In this document: in pieces, positions 1 to 8,469 of the stretch | Numbering within the stretch: position 1 is the first letter of the stretch | Layout: each line of letters starts with the position of its first letter | Origin: Mesorhizobium sp. B2-4-3 | Lineage (GTDB): Bacteria > Pseudomonadota > Alphaproteobacteria > Rhizobiales > Rhizobiaceae | Assembly: GCF_006442815.1 (NCBI RefSeq) | Contig: NZ_VFVL01000010.1 | Span: 62,001 to 126,000, forward strand | Direction: 5' to 3' | Length of the DNA stretch: 64,000 bases | The notes under the pieces: model-generated | Told to the model about the DNA's origin: nothing | Seen by the model: the letters and a program-made list of their open reading frames with translations, nothing else | Database searches by the model: none | Program-made: the position numbers and the translations under genes

Positions 1-1703
1 ACTTCCTTGAGGATGTCGCGGCTCTTCGGCCCTTGCACGGCGATGTTGTGCATCTGGTCGGTGGAGGAGCGGACCAGCACGTTGAGGTCGAGTTTTTTCG
101 CGGTCTCGCGCAGCCACTCGCCGGAAAGATCGTCGCCGCCGACCCAGCGGAAATTGTCCTTGCCGAGCCTGAGCAGCGTGCCGTCGTCGATCATGCCGCC
201 ATGCTCGTAGCACATCGCCGTATAGACGACCTGGCCCACGCCGAGCTTCTTGACGTCGCGGGTCAGCGTGTATTGCAGCAGCGCTTCGGAGTCCGGCCCG
301 GTGACCTCGAACTTGCGCAGCGGCGACAGGTCCATGATCACCGCAGCCTGCCGGCAGGCCCAGTATTCGGCGATCGGACCTTCCTTGGCGAAGGAATTGG
401 CGAGCCAATAGCCGCGATATTCGACGAAGTCGCGCGTGTGCTTGGCAAAGCTCGAATGAAAGGCTGTCTCGCGAGTCATTTTCGGTTCCGAGTCGGGCTT
501 CATGCGTCTGGCGATCGCTCGCGAGAATTTGTGCTGGCCGGAATAGCTGCGCACATGGATGTCGGTGAGGTCCCAGCCATTGGCGGGCGTGGTGTCGTCC
601 GGGCAGGCCGAGGACACGCAGACGATGTCGGTGAGCGCCCTGAGCAGCACATAGTCGCCCGGCCGCGACCACGGTTCGTCCGACACCATCACGCCATGCG
701 CATCGATCGCCGTGTTGAAGAAGAAGTTGATCGCCATCCAGCCGGCGCGGGGATTTACGCCCTTGTCCGACAGCGCCTTGTTGAAATTCTCCGAGCAATT
801 GGTGTGGCCGGGATAGCCGATGTCGTCGTAATATTTGGCGGCGCAGGCGAGCGCGAAAGCATCGTGCCGCCCGCATGTGTCCTGCACCACCTCGACCAGC
901 GGCTCCATGTCCTGGTCGTAATATTTCGAATGCAGGCCGGGCATCGGATAGGCCGAGCCCATAAGCGTGCGGGTCGTCGTCACGTCGAGCGGCAGGTCGC
1001 GGCCCTTGTCCAGCTTGCGCGCCGAAAAACACTGGAAGTCGGTGCATTGCCGGCCATCGACATCGATGATCTGCAGATAGTCGCCGGCCTTGACGAAATA
1101 GGCCTCGGCGGTTGCCGACTTCACCCGAAGGTCAAGCACCGGATCGGCGAGCGGACCGGGAAGCTGGGACCTCGTCTTCGGCCGGATCGTGGCGCGCCGC
1201 ACCAGGACGGTCAGTGGCGTCGCGGTGTTGTGGCCGTCGACCAGCATCGGCCCGCCAGGCGCCGCGATCAGCAGCGCGCCGTCGCGCTGGATGGCAAAGC
1301 TCTGCTCGGTGCCGGCGGGCGTGGCGCCGCCAAACACGCGCACGGCCTTCGGCTGGTCGAGCTGTACCTTGCGGCGCTCGAGGCTGAGGCGCAGCGCCGA
1401 GAGACTGTCGTCACCCTCGGCGAGCAGCGCCTTGATGCCGGCTGCGTTGCTGTTCGACCGTTCGCCGAAAATGCCGGGATCGGTCGTGCCTGATTTGTCC
1501 CAGGCCAGAAGCTCGCAGGGCTGCCCACCCTCGACATTGGTCACGCTGATGCTGTCGCCAGCCTCGACGTCGATCAGCGCCGCACCATTGCCTTGCACAG
1601 TGTAGCGCTCCAGGCCCGGCGGCAGGCTGATCTGGCCGGGCCTCAGGATCAGGCTCGGACGCGGCGGTCCGGACAGGACGGCAGGGTAGGGCGACTGGCT
1701 CAT
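1..1703 (-). CDS. tdm: Trimethylamine N-oxide demethylase (Tdm), 3' end cut by window edge
   Basis: Tdm converts TMAO to dimethylamine plus formaldehyde in the cytoplasm. The first 567 residues are visible. The N-terminal half is a DUF1989-type metal-binding domain. Three cysteines, C287 (in ALACAAK), C303 (in HTNCSEN) and C367 (in SSACPDD), are spaced C-X15-C-X63-C, the spacing I recall for the Zn ligands of the Methylocella enzyme. A GcvT-like tetrahydrofolate-binding domain begins after about residue 410 and runs off the window. The ATG at 1703 follows a strong GGAGGAGGG Shine-Dalgarno. The gene lies 135 bp downstream of mgdD on the same strand and has its own candidate control motif at 1733-1757. 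The two-domain architecture and the surrounding pathway genes make the call firm; the C-terminus cannot be checked. Confidence 0.9.
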   Translation of the reverse strand, partial: MSQSPYPAVLSGPPRPSLILRPGQISLPPGLERYTVQGNGAALIDVEAGDSISVTNVEGGQPCELLAWDKSGTTDPGIFGERSNSNAAGIKALLAEGDDSLSALRLSLERRKVQLDQPKAVRVFGGATPAGTEQSFAIQRDGALLIAAPGGPMLVDGHNTATPLTVLVRRATIRPKTRSQLPGPLADPVLDLRVKSATAEAYFVKAGDYLQIIDVDGRQCTDFQCFSARKLDKGRDLPLDVTTTRTLMGSAYPMPGLHSKYYDQDMEPLVEVVQDTCGRHDAFALACAAKYYDDIGYPGHTNCSENFNKALSDKGVNPRAGWMAINFFFNTAIDAHGVMVSDEPWSRPGDYVLLRALTDIVCVSSACPDDTTPANGWDLTDIHVRSYSGQHKFSRAIARRMKPDSEPKMTRETAFHSSFAKHTRDFVEYRGYWLANSFAKEGPIAEYWACRQAAVIMDLSPLRKFEVTGPDSEALLQYTLTRDVKKLGVGQVVYTAMCYEHGGMIDDGTLLRLGKDNFRWVGGDDLSGEWLRETAKKLDLNVLVRSSTDQMHNIAVQGPKSRDILKE

Positions 1704-1732
1704 CTCAAACCCTCCTCCGAGCGAGAAACAAG

Positions 1733-1758
1733 TTTGCCTGTGTGTAAAATTATTTTAG
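1733..1758. promoter_or_regulatory. Candidate regulatory motif upstream of tdm
   Basis: TTTGCCTG-N6-AAATTATTT lies 30-52 bp upstream of the tdm start codon. The same 8+6+9 arrangement occurs upstream of dmmD at 15052-15074. The 3' part contains a perfect odd palindrome, TAAAATTATTTTA (1745-1757). I infer an operator shared across the trimethylamine genes, probably for the XRE-cupin regulator at 19219-19932. Confidence 0.5.
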
Positions 1759-1803
1759 CAGCAAGAATAGCAGCGGGGATGGATTTGGCAAGCACCGGCT
1801 CCA

Positions 1804-1826
1804 CCTTCTCCCGCAAGGGGAGAAGG
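1804..1826. repeat. Dispersed palindromic repeat, copy 1
   Basis: CCTTCTCCC, a 5-nt loop and GGGAGAAGG form a 9-bp hairpin between mgdD and tdm. A longer copy of the same palindrome is at 56511-56537. Short intergenic palindromes of this kind are common in rhizobial genomes. This copy could also act as a transcription attenuator between mgdD and tdm. Confidence 0.7.
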
Positions 1827-1838
1827 GAAGGCGCACCG

Positions 1839-2477
1839 CTAGACCAAGTCCTCGGAATGGCTGATTGTCACGCCGTATTCCGCAGCCGAGTCCAGCATCG
1901 TATGCCATAGGCTCTCGGCGAAGGTCGCGAACACCAGGACGTTGAACACGGCCTGCGCGTTGCGATCCTTGCCGCGCCACAGCGTGACGCTGGTGTGATC
2001 CATCGATGTGGCAGCCGCCGCGCCCACGCCAAACACATCCGGATGCAGATCGATCGACGACAGCTTGGCGAGCATCGCGCGCGCCTTGTCGCCGCTAACG
2101 CTGATCAGCGCCCGCGCATGTGACTGGTCGGAGAGCGAGGCCGACCCGGCAAAGACCGGAGCAAGCGCTTCCATCGTGTGCCTGCCGCCTTTCGACAGGA
2201 CAAGAAACTGGTCCGGTCCCGACCAGATCAGCGTCGCATCGCCAGCACTGACCGCCTTCGGCGTCTCCGGAGCCGCGACGCCGAACCGCGCCTGCGCGGC
2301 CTTGGCCATCTCGCCGGCCGCGCCGCGCCGCGTCATCACCTGGACGAGGTCGAAGTTGCGGATCTCAATCAGCGTCACGCCGTCTTCGCCGCGTGCGCCA
2401 TAGGGCCCGGCGACCAGCGCGCGGTCGAGCGGGCTGCGGATGTCCCAGGAAAACTCAGCCACGCTGGCGCCCTCCAT
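1839..2477 (-). CDS. mgdD: N-methylglutamate dehydrogenase subunit D (sarcosine oxidase gamma family)
   Basis: This 212-residue protein resembles the gamma subunit of heterotetrameric sarcosine oxidase (SoxG). It is the fourth subunit of the complex that oxidises N-methylglutamate to glutamate and transfers the methyl group to tetrahydrofolate. The ATG at 2477 lies inside the 3' end of mgdC, a 23-bp overlap; a GTG at 2462 is an alternative start nearer the mgdC stop. The order B-D-A-G is that of sox operons, but gmaS and mgsABC directly upstream favour N-methylglutamate over sarcosine as substrate. No catalytic motif is expected in this subunit. Confidence 0.85.
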   Translation of the reverse strand: MEGASVAEFSWDIRSPLDRALVAGPYGARGEDGVTLIEIRNFDLVQVMTRRGAAGEMAKAAQARFGVAAPETPKAVSAGDATLIWSGPDQFLVLSKGGRHTMEALAPVFAGSASLSDQSHARALISVSGDKARAMLAKLSSIDLHPDVFGVGAAAATSMDHTSVTLWRGKDRNAQAVFNVLVFATFAESLWHTMLDSAAEYGVTISHSEDLV

Positions 2478-5436
2478 CCGGGTCGTAGAAGACGGAATTG
2501 CAGAGCTCGACATCGTAGTCCTCGCCGCGCAGCGGATCATGCGCGCGCACGATCTCGCCGATGCGCTCGCGGCCGCGTTCGACCAGTCCGAGCCCGATCC
2601 ACTGGTCGAGCACCGGCGAGAAGCAGACCGAGGTGACATAGCCCTGGTCGTTGTCCGGGCCGGGCGTCTCGCCTTTCGGAATGATGTGCGCGCCGGAACG
2701 CAACCGCCGCGTCTTGTCGACGGGCTTGATGCCGACAACCACCTGCCGGTTCGGCGCGACCAGCGCCTCGCGGCCGGCCATGACGCGGCCGATAAAATCC
2801 TTCTTGGTCGACATCATCTTGCCGAGGCCGAGATCGGCGGCCGTCGTGGTGCCGCTCAATTCCGGTCCCGCGACATGGCCCTTCTCGATGCGCATCACGC
2901 CGAGCGCCTCGGTGCCGTAGGGTGTGACGCCGAAGGCCTTGCCCGCGATCATCAGATTGCGCGCCGTAGCCTCGCCGTAGCGCGCCGGCACGGAGATCTC
3001 GAACGCCATCTCGCCGGAGAAGGAGATGCGGAACAGCCGCGCCGTCAAGCCGCCGCGCAGGTTGACCTCACGGGCGCCCATGAACGGGAAACCTTCGTTC
3101 GACAGGTCTTCGGCCGGATCGACGATCTCCTTCAGCAGGTCGCGGGTCTTCGGCCCGGCGATCGAGAATTGCGCCCATTGGTCGGAGACCGAGGTCAGTT
3201 GCACGTCCAGTTCGGGGAACAGCACCTGCCGGCAGAATTCCAGATGCTGCATCACCAGCCCGGCCTTCGCCGTGGTGGTCGTCAGGAAATAATGGTCCTC
3301 GGCCAGCCGGGAGGTCGTGCCGTCGTCATAGACGATGCCGTCCTCGCGCAGCATCAGCCCATAGCGCGCCTTGCCGACCGCGAGGTTGGAGAAGGTGTTG
3401 ATGTAGACGCGATCGAGAAAGGCGCCGGCGTCCGGGCCGTGCACATCGATCTTGCCGAGCGTCGAGACATCGCAGAAGCCGACGCCCGAGCGCACCGCCT
3501 TGACCTCGCGGGTCACCGATTCCAGCCAGTCCTTCTCGCCCGCGCGTGGGTACCACTGCGCGCGTTTCCACAGGCCGGTGTCGACGAACACCGCGCCTTG
3601 CTCGGCTGCCCAGTGGTGCGACGGCGTCAGCCGCGTCGCATGGAAATTCTCGTCGCGGTGATGGCCGGCGAAGGCGCCGATCGCGACCGGCACATAGGGC
3701 GGCCGGTAGATCGTCGTGCCGGTCTCGGGGATCGACTTGCCGGTCACCGCCGCCATGATGGCGAGGCCGGCGACGTTGGAGGTCTTGCCTTGGTCGGTCG
3801 CCATGCCGAGCGTCGTATAGCGCTTCAGATGCTCGACCGATTCAAAGCCTTCGCGCTGCGCCAGTTCGATGTCGGAAGCGGTGACGTCATGCTGCTGGTC
3901 GACAAAGGCCTTGCCCTTGCCTTTCACGTGCCAGAGCGGGGTCAACGAAAAGGCCTCGTCGTTGGCGAGAGGCGTGGACCCTGTATTGCCGCTGCGCCCG
4001 GCATCCCGCGCTGCCGCGGCACCTGCCTCAAAGCCTTCGCGCAGGCAGGCGCCAAGGCTGAAGGCGCCGTTGGCCGCGCCTGCCGCCACTATGCCGGGCG
4101 GTGCGCCATCCGGCACGAAGGCGGCGATGTCGTCGCGCCATTTCGGCCTGCCGCGATGGTAGGAGGTGAGGCCGACCGCCGGGTTCCAGCCGCCGGACAC
4201 GGCGAGCCCGTCGGCCTCGACCTCGGCGCGCGCGCCGCCGGTCAGCAACACGGAGATCTTGCGCACGCCGACCTTGCCGCCGTCGACGCCGCTGACGGAG
4301 CCGTGCAGTACCGGGAAGCCGCCCTTGCTGGCCAGCGAGCGATGCGCCGGTGAAACGTCCGGCCGCGCGTCGATCACCGCCGCCACCTGCAGTCCGGCGG
4401 CGATTGCCGTTTCGGCGGTGCGCCAGCCATCCTCGTTGTTGGTGAACAGCGCGATCCGCCGGGACGGCGTGGCGGCGTAGCGGCTGATGTAGCTGCGCAT
4501 GGCCGACGCCATCATCACGCCGGGCGTGTCGTTGCCGGCAAAGACGATCGGCCGCTCGATAGCGCCGGCCGCGACCACGCAGCGCTTGGCCACGATGCGC
4601 CACAGCCTCTGCCGCACCTGGTGCTCCGGCGGCACCGGCAGATGGTCGTTGACGCGCTCGATCGCGCCATAGGTGCCGCCGTCATAGACGCCGAACAGCG
4701 TCGTGCGCGTCATGATGCGCACATCCGGCATGGCCTCGAGTTCGGCAACCGCGCGCGCGACCCATTCGGCGGCGTGCAATCCGTCGATCGTGCCGGCATC
4801 GGCAAGCAGGCGGCCGCCGAGGACGAAATCTTCCTCGCACAGGATGACGCGCGCGCCACAGCGCGCGGCGGCAAGGGCTGCCGCCAGGCCCGCCGGGCCG
4901 GAACCGGCGATCACCACGTCGCAATGCGCCCAAGCCTTGTCATAGTGGTCGGGGTCGGAAACCTGCGCTGCGCGGCCGAGACCGGCGGCGCGCCGGATCG
5001 CAGGCTCGTAGATCGCTTCCCAGAACTTGGCCGGCCACATGAAGGTCTTGTAGTAGAAGCCGGCGACAAAGATCGGCGCTAACAGCTGGTTGACCGACAT
5101 CACGTCGAAATTGAGCGACGGCCAGCGGTTCTGGCTGGCGGCCTCGAGACCCTCATAGAGCTCGGCCGTCGTCGCCTTGGTGTTCGCCTCGCGCCTCGCG
5201 CCGCTGCGCAACTCGACCAGCGCGTTCGGCTCTTCCGAGCCCGCCGTCAGGATGCCGCGCGGGCGGTGATACTTGAACGAGCGGCCGACGAGCTTGACGC
5301 CGTTGGCGACCAGCGCGGAAGCCAGCGTGTCGCCCTTGAAGCCCGAGAACGTCTTGCCGTCGAAACGGAAGTTGAGCGCGGCCGAGCGGTCGATGAGACC
5401 GCCATTGTTCAGCCGGTTTGCCTGATCGCCGGCCAT
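2455..5436 (-). CDS. mgdC: N-methylglutamate dehydrogenase subunit C (sarcosine oxidase alpha family)
   Basis: A 993-residue alpha subunit. The N-terminus has the ferredoxin-like segment typical of SoxA (FKYHRPRGILTAGSEEPNAL). A dinucleotide-binding domain follows, with GSGPAGLAAALAAARCGARV at about residues 170-190, and the C-terminal third is a GcvT/DMGDH-like folate-binding domain. It is the electron-transfer and folate-binding scaffold of the demethylating complex. The ATG at 5436 shares one base with the mgdB stop (TGATG), so the two are translationally coupled; a GTG one codon earlier is also possible. The length matches the roughly 1000-residue family norm. From sequence alone it cannot be separated from sarcosine oxidase; context decides. 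Confidence 0.88.
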   Translation of the reverse strand: MAGDQANRLNNGGLIDRSAALNFRFDGKTFSGFKGDTLASALVANGVKLVGRSFKYHRPRGILTAGSEEPNALVELRSGARREANTKATTAELYEGLEAASQNRWPSLNFDVMSVNQLLAPIFVAGFYYKTFMWPAKFWEAIYEPAIRRAAGLGRAAQVSDPDHYDKAWAHCDVVIAGSGPAGLAAALAAARCGARVILCEEDFVLGGRLLADAGTIDGLHAAEWVARAVAELEAMPDVRIMTRTTLFGVYDGGTYGAIERVNDHLPVPPEHQVRQRLWRIVAKRCVVAAGAIERPIVFAGNDTPGVMMASAMRSYISRYAATPSRRIALFTNNEDGWRTAETAIAAGLQVAAVIDARPDVSPAHRSLASKGGFPVLHGSVSGVDGGKVGVRKISVLLTGGARAEVEADGLAVSGGWNPAVGLTSYHRGRPKWRDDIAAFVPDGAPPGIVAAGAANGAFSLGACLREGFEAGAAAARDAGRSGNTGSTPLANDEAFSLTPLWHVKGKGKAFVDQQHDVTASDIELAQREGFESVEHLKRYTTLGMATDQGKTSNVAGLAIMAAVTGKSIPETGTTIYRPPYVPVAIGAFAGHHRDENFHATRLTPSHHWAAEQGAVFVDTGLWKRAQWYPRAGEKDWLESVTREVKAVRSGVGFCDVSTLGKIDVHGPDAGAFLDRVYINTFSNLAVGKARYGLMLREDGIVYDDGTTSRLAEDHYFLTTTTAKAGLVMQHLEFCRQVLFPELDVQLTSVSDQWAQFSIAGPKTRDLLKEIVDPAEDLSNEGFPFMGAREVNLRGGLTARLFRISFSGEMAFEISVPARYGEATARNLMIAGKAFGVTPYGTEALGVMRIEKGHVAGPELSGTTTAADLGLGKMMSTKKDFIGRVMAGREALVAPNRQVVVGIKPVDKTRRLRSGAHIIPKGETPGPDNDQGYVTSVCFSPVLDQWIGLGLVERGRERIGEIVRAHDPLRGEDYDVELCNSVFYDPDGGRQRG

Positions 5437-5711
5437 CACGCACCAACCTTGGCGGCGCCGGCGCCCGCCGCCGGTTCGACAGAAGAAATCTCATGCGTCA
5501 GCGTGTTGCGCGTGACCTTCAGCCAGGCCCGGCAGCCGCCGCCATGGTACCAGTGCTCGCTCATCGGGCCGGCGATGTTGTCGCGCAGGTAGACGTAGTC
5601 GTAGATCGCGTCTTCGCCGGCGTCAGCCGCCGGCCGTTGTGGCTTGGCATCGCCGAGATAGGTGAACTCGCCGAGTTCGCGTTCGCCGCAGAAGGGACAG
5701 ACTATGCGCAT
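5436..5711 (-). CDS. mgdB: N-methylglutamate dehydrogenase subunit B (sarcosine oxidase delta family)
   Basis: A 91-residue SoxD-type subunit. It starts MRIVCPFCGERELGEF and carries a CPFC pair near the N-terminus and HWYHGGGC near residue 60, the expected zinc-binding Cys/His set of this family. It is a small structural subunit of the heterotetramer. I chose the ATG at 5711 because the CPFC motif then begins at residue 5, as in relatives; the longer reading from 5738 adds only unrelated residues. It overlaps mgdC by one base. Confidence 0.88.
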   Translation of the reverse strand: MRIVCPFCGERELGEFTYLGDAKPQRPAADAGEDAIYDYVYLRDNIAGPMSEHWYHGGGCRAWLKVTRNTLTHEISSVEPAAGAGAAKVGA

Positions 5712-5777
5712 GGCTGGGTCTTCAATGCATGATGCCAAAAAGTGTGAAACGGTTTTTGGATAACATCATGCTCATCT

Positions 5778-7031
5778 CTAATGCAGGTTCGGTTGGGCGC
5801 CCTGGCCCTTCTCGTCGATCATGGCGCCGCGCTGGAAGCGGTCGAGGCGGAACAGCGCGGCTTCCTTGTGCGATTGATCGCGGGCGATGAGATGAGCGAA
5901 GACGAAGCCGGAGCCGGGCGTCGCCTTGAAGCCGCCATAGCACCAGCCGGCATTGATGTAGAGGCCGTCCACAGGGCTCTTGTCGATGATCGGCGTGCCG
6001 TCCATCGACATGTCCATGATGCCGCCCCACTGGCGCAGAAGCCGCACGCGGCCGATCATCGGGATCAACGCCATGCCGCCTTCGCAGACATCCTCGACCA
6101 CCGGCAGGTTGCCGCGCTGGGCATAGGAATTGTAGCCGTCGATGTCGCCGCCGAAGACCAGCCCGCCCTTGTCCGACTGGCTGACATAGAAGTGTCCGGC
6201 GCCGAAGGTCATCACCCCGGGGATGAGCGGCTTGATCGCTTCGGACACGAAGGCCTGCAGCACATGGCTTTCGATCGGCAGACGCAGGCCAGCCATCGCC
6301 GCGACGCGCGAGGAAGAACCCGCCACCGCCATGCCGACCTTGCCGGCGCTAATCTTGCCGCGCGACGTCTCGACGCCGGTGACCTTGCCGTTGGCGTCGC
6401 GCGTGAAGCCGGTAACCTCGCAATTCTGGATGATGTCGACACCGAGTTCGCTCGCCGCATGCGCGTAGCCCCACACGACCGCATCGTGTCGAGCCGTGCC
6501 GCCGCGCCGCTGCAGCAGCCCGCCCTGCACGGGAAAGCGCGCATTGTCGAAATTCAGGAACGGCAGCATCTTGCGCAATGCCGCCTGGTCGAGCAGTTCG
6601 GCGTCGATGCCGTTGATGCGCATGGTGTTGCCGCGCCGCGCGAAGGCGTCGCGCTGCGCGTCGGAGTGATAGAGGTTGAGCACGCCGCGCTGGCTGACCA
6701 TCGCGTTGTAGTTGAGGTCCTGCTCCATCGTCTCCCACAGCTTCATCGACAATTCGTAGAAGCCGGTGTTGCCTGGCAGGCCGTAATTGGAGCGGATGAT
6801 GGTGGTGTTGCGGCCGGCGTTGCCGGAGCCGATCCAGCCCTTTTCCAGCACCGCGACGTTGCGGATGCCGAACTCGCTGGCGAGGAACCAGGCGGTGGCG
6901 AGACCGTGGCCACCGCCGCCGATGATGATCACGTCATAGCGATCCTTGGGCGCTGCGTCGCGCCAGGTCGGCTTCCAATTCTTGTGGCCGGAGAGAGCGG
7001 CGCGGGCGAGCGAGAAGATCGAATAATTCAT
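5778..7031 (-). CDS. mgdA: N-methylglutamate dehydrogenase subunit A (sarcosine oxidase beta family)
   Basis: A 417-residue FAD-dependent beta subunit, the catalytic amine oxidase of the complex. It begins MNYSIFSLARAAL and has the Rossmann FAD motif IIIGGGGHGLAT followed by SGNAGRNTTIIRSNYG, a run highly typical of SoxB. The start at 7031 matches the family length; the upstream extension to 7127 would run into the gmaS 3' end. It sits 35 bp after gmaS and 66 bp before mgdB. The substrate is inferred to be N-methylglutamate from the upstream gmaS and mgsABC genes; sarcosine is the alternative. Confidence 0.88.
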   Translation of the reverse strand: MNYSIFSLARAALSGHKNWKPTWRDAAPKDRYDVIIIGGGGHGLATAWFLASEFGIRNVAVLEKGWIGSGNAGRNTTIIRSNYGLPGNTGFYELSMKLWETMEQDLNYNAMVSQRGVLNLYHSDAQRDAFARRGNTMRINGIDAELLDQAALRKMLPFLNFDNARFPVQGGLLQRRGGTARHDAVVWGYAHAASELGVDIIQNCEVTGFTRDANGKVTGVETSRGKISAGKVGMAVAGSSSRVAAMAGLRLPIESHVLQAFVSEAIKPLIPGVMTFGAGHFYVSQSDKGGLVFGGDIDGYNSYAQRGNLPVVEDVCEGGMALIPMIGRVRLLRQWGGIMDMSMDGTPIIDKSPVDGLYINAGWCYGGFKATPGSGFVFAHLIARDQSHKEAALFRLDRFQRGAMIDEKGQGAQPNLH

Positions 7032-7066
7032 CAGTTCATTCCGAGGTCGCTCGCACTGCCCAGATA

Positions 7067-8374
7067 TCAGATATCCAGCGTGTGGTCGCGCTCCCACTGC
7101 GTGAAGTGCGACGCATAGGAATTCCATTCCTGGTGCTTCAGCTTTAGATATGCCGACGAGAATTCCTCACCCAGCGCCGCCTTGAGCGATTTGTCCTTGT
7201 CGAACTCGCGCAACGCATCGAGCAGGTTGAGCGGCAGCTTCGGCGCGCCCTTCACGGTATGGCCGAACTGGTACATGTCGATGTCGTAGCGCTTGCCGGG
7301 ATCGGCCTTCGAGCGGATGCCGTCGAGGCCGGCCGCGATGATCACCGCCTGCAACAGGTAGGGATTGGCGGCGCCGTCCGGCAGGCGCAATTCGAAGCGG
7401 CCGGGGCCGGGCACACGCACCATGTGGGTGCGGTTGTTGCCGGTCCAGGTCACCGTGTTCGGCGCCCAGGTCGCGCCCGAAATGGTGCGCGGCGCGTTGA
7501 TGCGCTTGTAGGAATTGACCGTCGGATTGGTGATCGCGGCAAGCGCCGAAGCATGCTTCATGATGCCGCCGAGGAAGTTCTTGCCCTTGGCGGAGAGGCC
7601 GAGCTCCATCGAATTGTCGGCGAAGACGTTGGTCTTGCCGGCCTTGTCCCACACCGAGATATGGGCATGGCAGCCATTGCCGGTCAGGCCCTGGAAAGGT
7701 TTCGGCATGAACGTCGCGCGCAGCCCGTGCTTTTCCGCGATCGACTTGACCATGAATTTGAAGAAGGAGTGCTTGTCGGCGGTCGCGAGCGCGTCGTCGA
7801 ACGACCAGTTCATCTCGAACTGGCCGTTGGCGTCCTCATGGTCGTTCTGGTACGGACCCCAGCCCAGCGCCAGCATGTGGTCGCAGATCTCGGCGATCAC
7901 ATCATAGCGGCGCATCACCGCCTGCTGGTCGTAGCAGGGCTTCGATGCCGTGTCGTACTGGTCGGAGATCGCGCTGCCGTCCGGCGAGATCAGGAAGAAC
8001 TCGGCCTCGACGCCGGTCTTGACATGCATGCCGTCGCCGGCCGCTTCCGCGATCAGCCGCTTCAGCGTGTTGCGCGGCGCCTGGTCGACCTCCTTGTCGT
8101 CCATGATGCAGTTGGCGGCGACCCAGGCGACGTCTTTCTTCCACGGCAGCTGGATCACCGAAGCCGGATCCGGCACCGCCAGCATGTCCGGATGCGCCGG
8201 CGTCAGATCGAGCCACGTCGCGAAACCGGCAAAGCCCGCGCCGTCCTTCTGCATGTCGGCGATCGCCTGCGCAGGCACCAGCTTGGCGCGCTGTCCACCG
8301 AACAGGTCGGTGTAGGAGATCATGAAATATTTGACGCCGTTCTCCTTGGCGAATGCGGCGAGATCGTTCCCCAT
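7067..8374 (-). CDS. gmaS: Gamma-glutamylmethylamide synthetase (glutamine synthetase-like, GlnT family)
   Basis: A 435-residue glutamine-synthetase fold enzyme. It ligates methylamine to glutamate using ATP and gives gamma-glutamylmethylamide, the entry step of the indirect methylamine pathway. Visible family landmarks are YTDLFGGQRAKLVP near the N-terminus, GNGCHAHISVWD in the middle (ATP/glutamate site), and VPGPGRFELRLPDGAANPYL. Flanking mgs and mgd genes make GmaS far more likely than an ammonia-specific GlnT. The ATG at 8374 leaves a 95-bp gap after mgsC with no clear hairpin, so co-transcription is plausible. Confidence 0.88.
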   Translation of the reverse strand: MGNDLAAFAKENGVKYFMISYTDLFGGQRAKLVPAQAIADMQKDGAGFAGFATWLDLTPAHPDMLAVPDPASVIQLPWKKDVAWVAANCIMDDKEVDQAPRNTLKRLIAEAAGDGMHVKTGVEAEFFLISPDGSAISDQYDTASKPCYDQQAVMRRYDVIAEICDHMLALGWGPYQNDHEDANGQFEMNWSFDDALATADKHSFFKFMVKSIAEKHGLRATFMPKPFQGLTGNGCHAHISVWDKAGKTNVFADNSMELGLSAKGKNFLGGIMKHASALAAITNPTVNSYKRINAPRTISGATWAPNTVTWTGNNRTHMVRVPGPGRFELRLPDGAANPYLLQAVIIAAGLDGIRSKADPGKRYDIDMYQFGHTVKGAPKLPLNLLDALREFDKDKSLKAALGEEFSSAYLKLKHQEWNSYASHFTQWERDHTLDI

Positions 8375-8469
8375 TTATGTAGTTCCCTCGCTTATGTATT
8401 TCGGATGCTGGCTGGAGCGGAGGACCCGTCCCAGCTGTTTGCCTTGACGCAATTCCGGGCGGAATTGTC

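Noticed and set aside
33..1493. Long open frame on the plus strand opposite tdm
   Set aside because: It is antisense to a clear Tdm coding sequence; such frames are common in GC-rich DNA and the translation has low-complexity Arg/Ala/Gly composition with no domain.
2455..7031. Naming the four-subunit complex sarcosine oxidase
   Set aside because: The subunits are homologous, but gmaS and mgsABC immediately upstream supply N-methylglutamate, and no sarcosine-forming genes are present. Sarcosine remains a possible side substrate.
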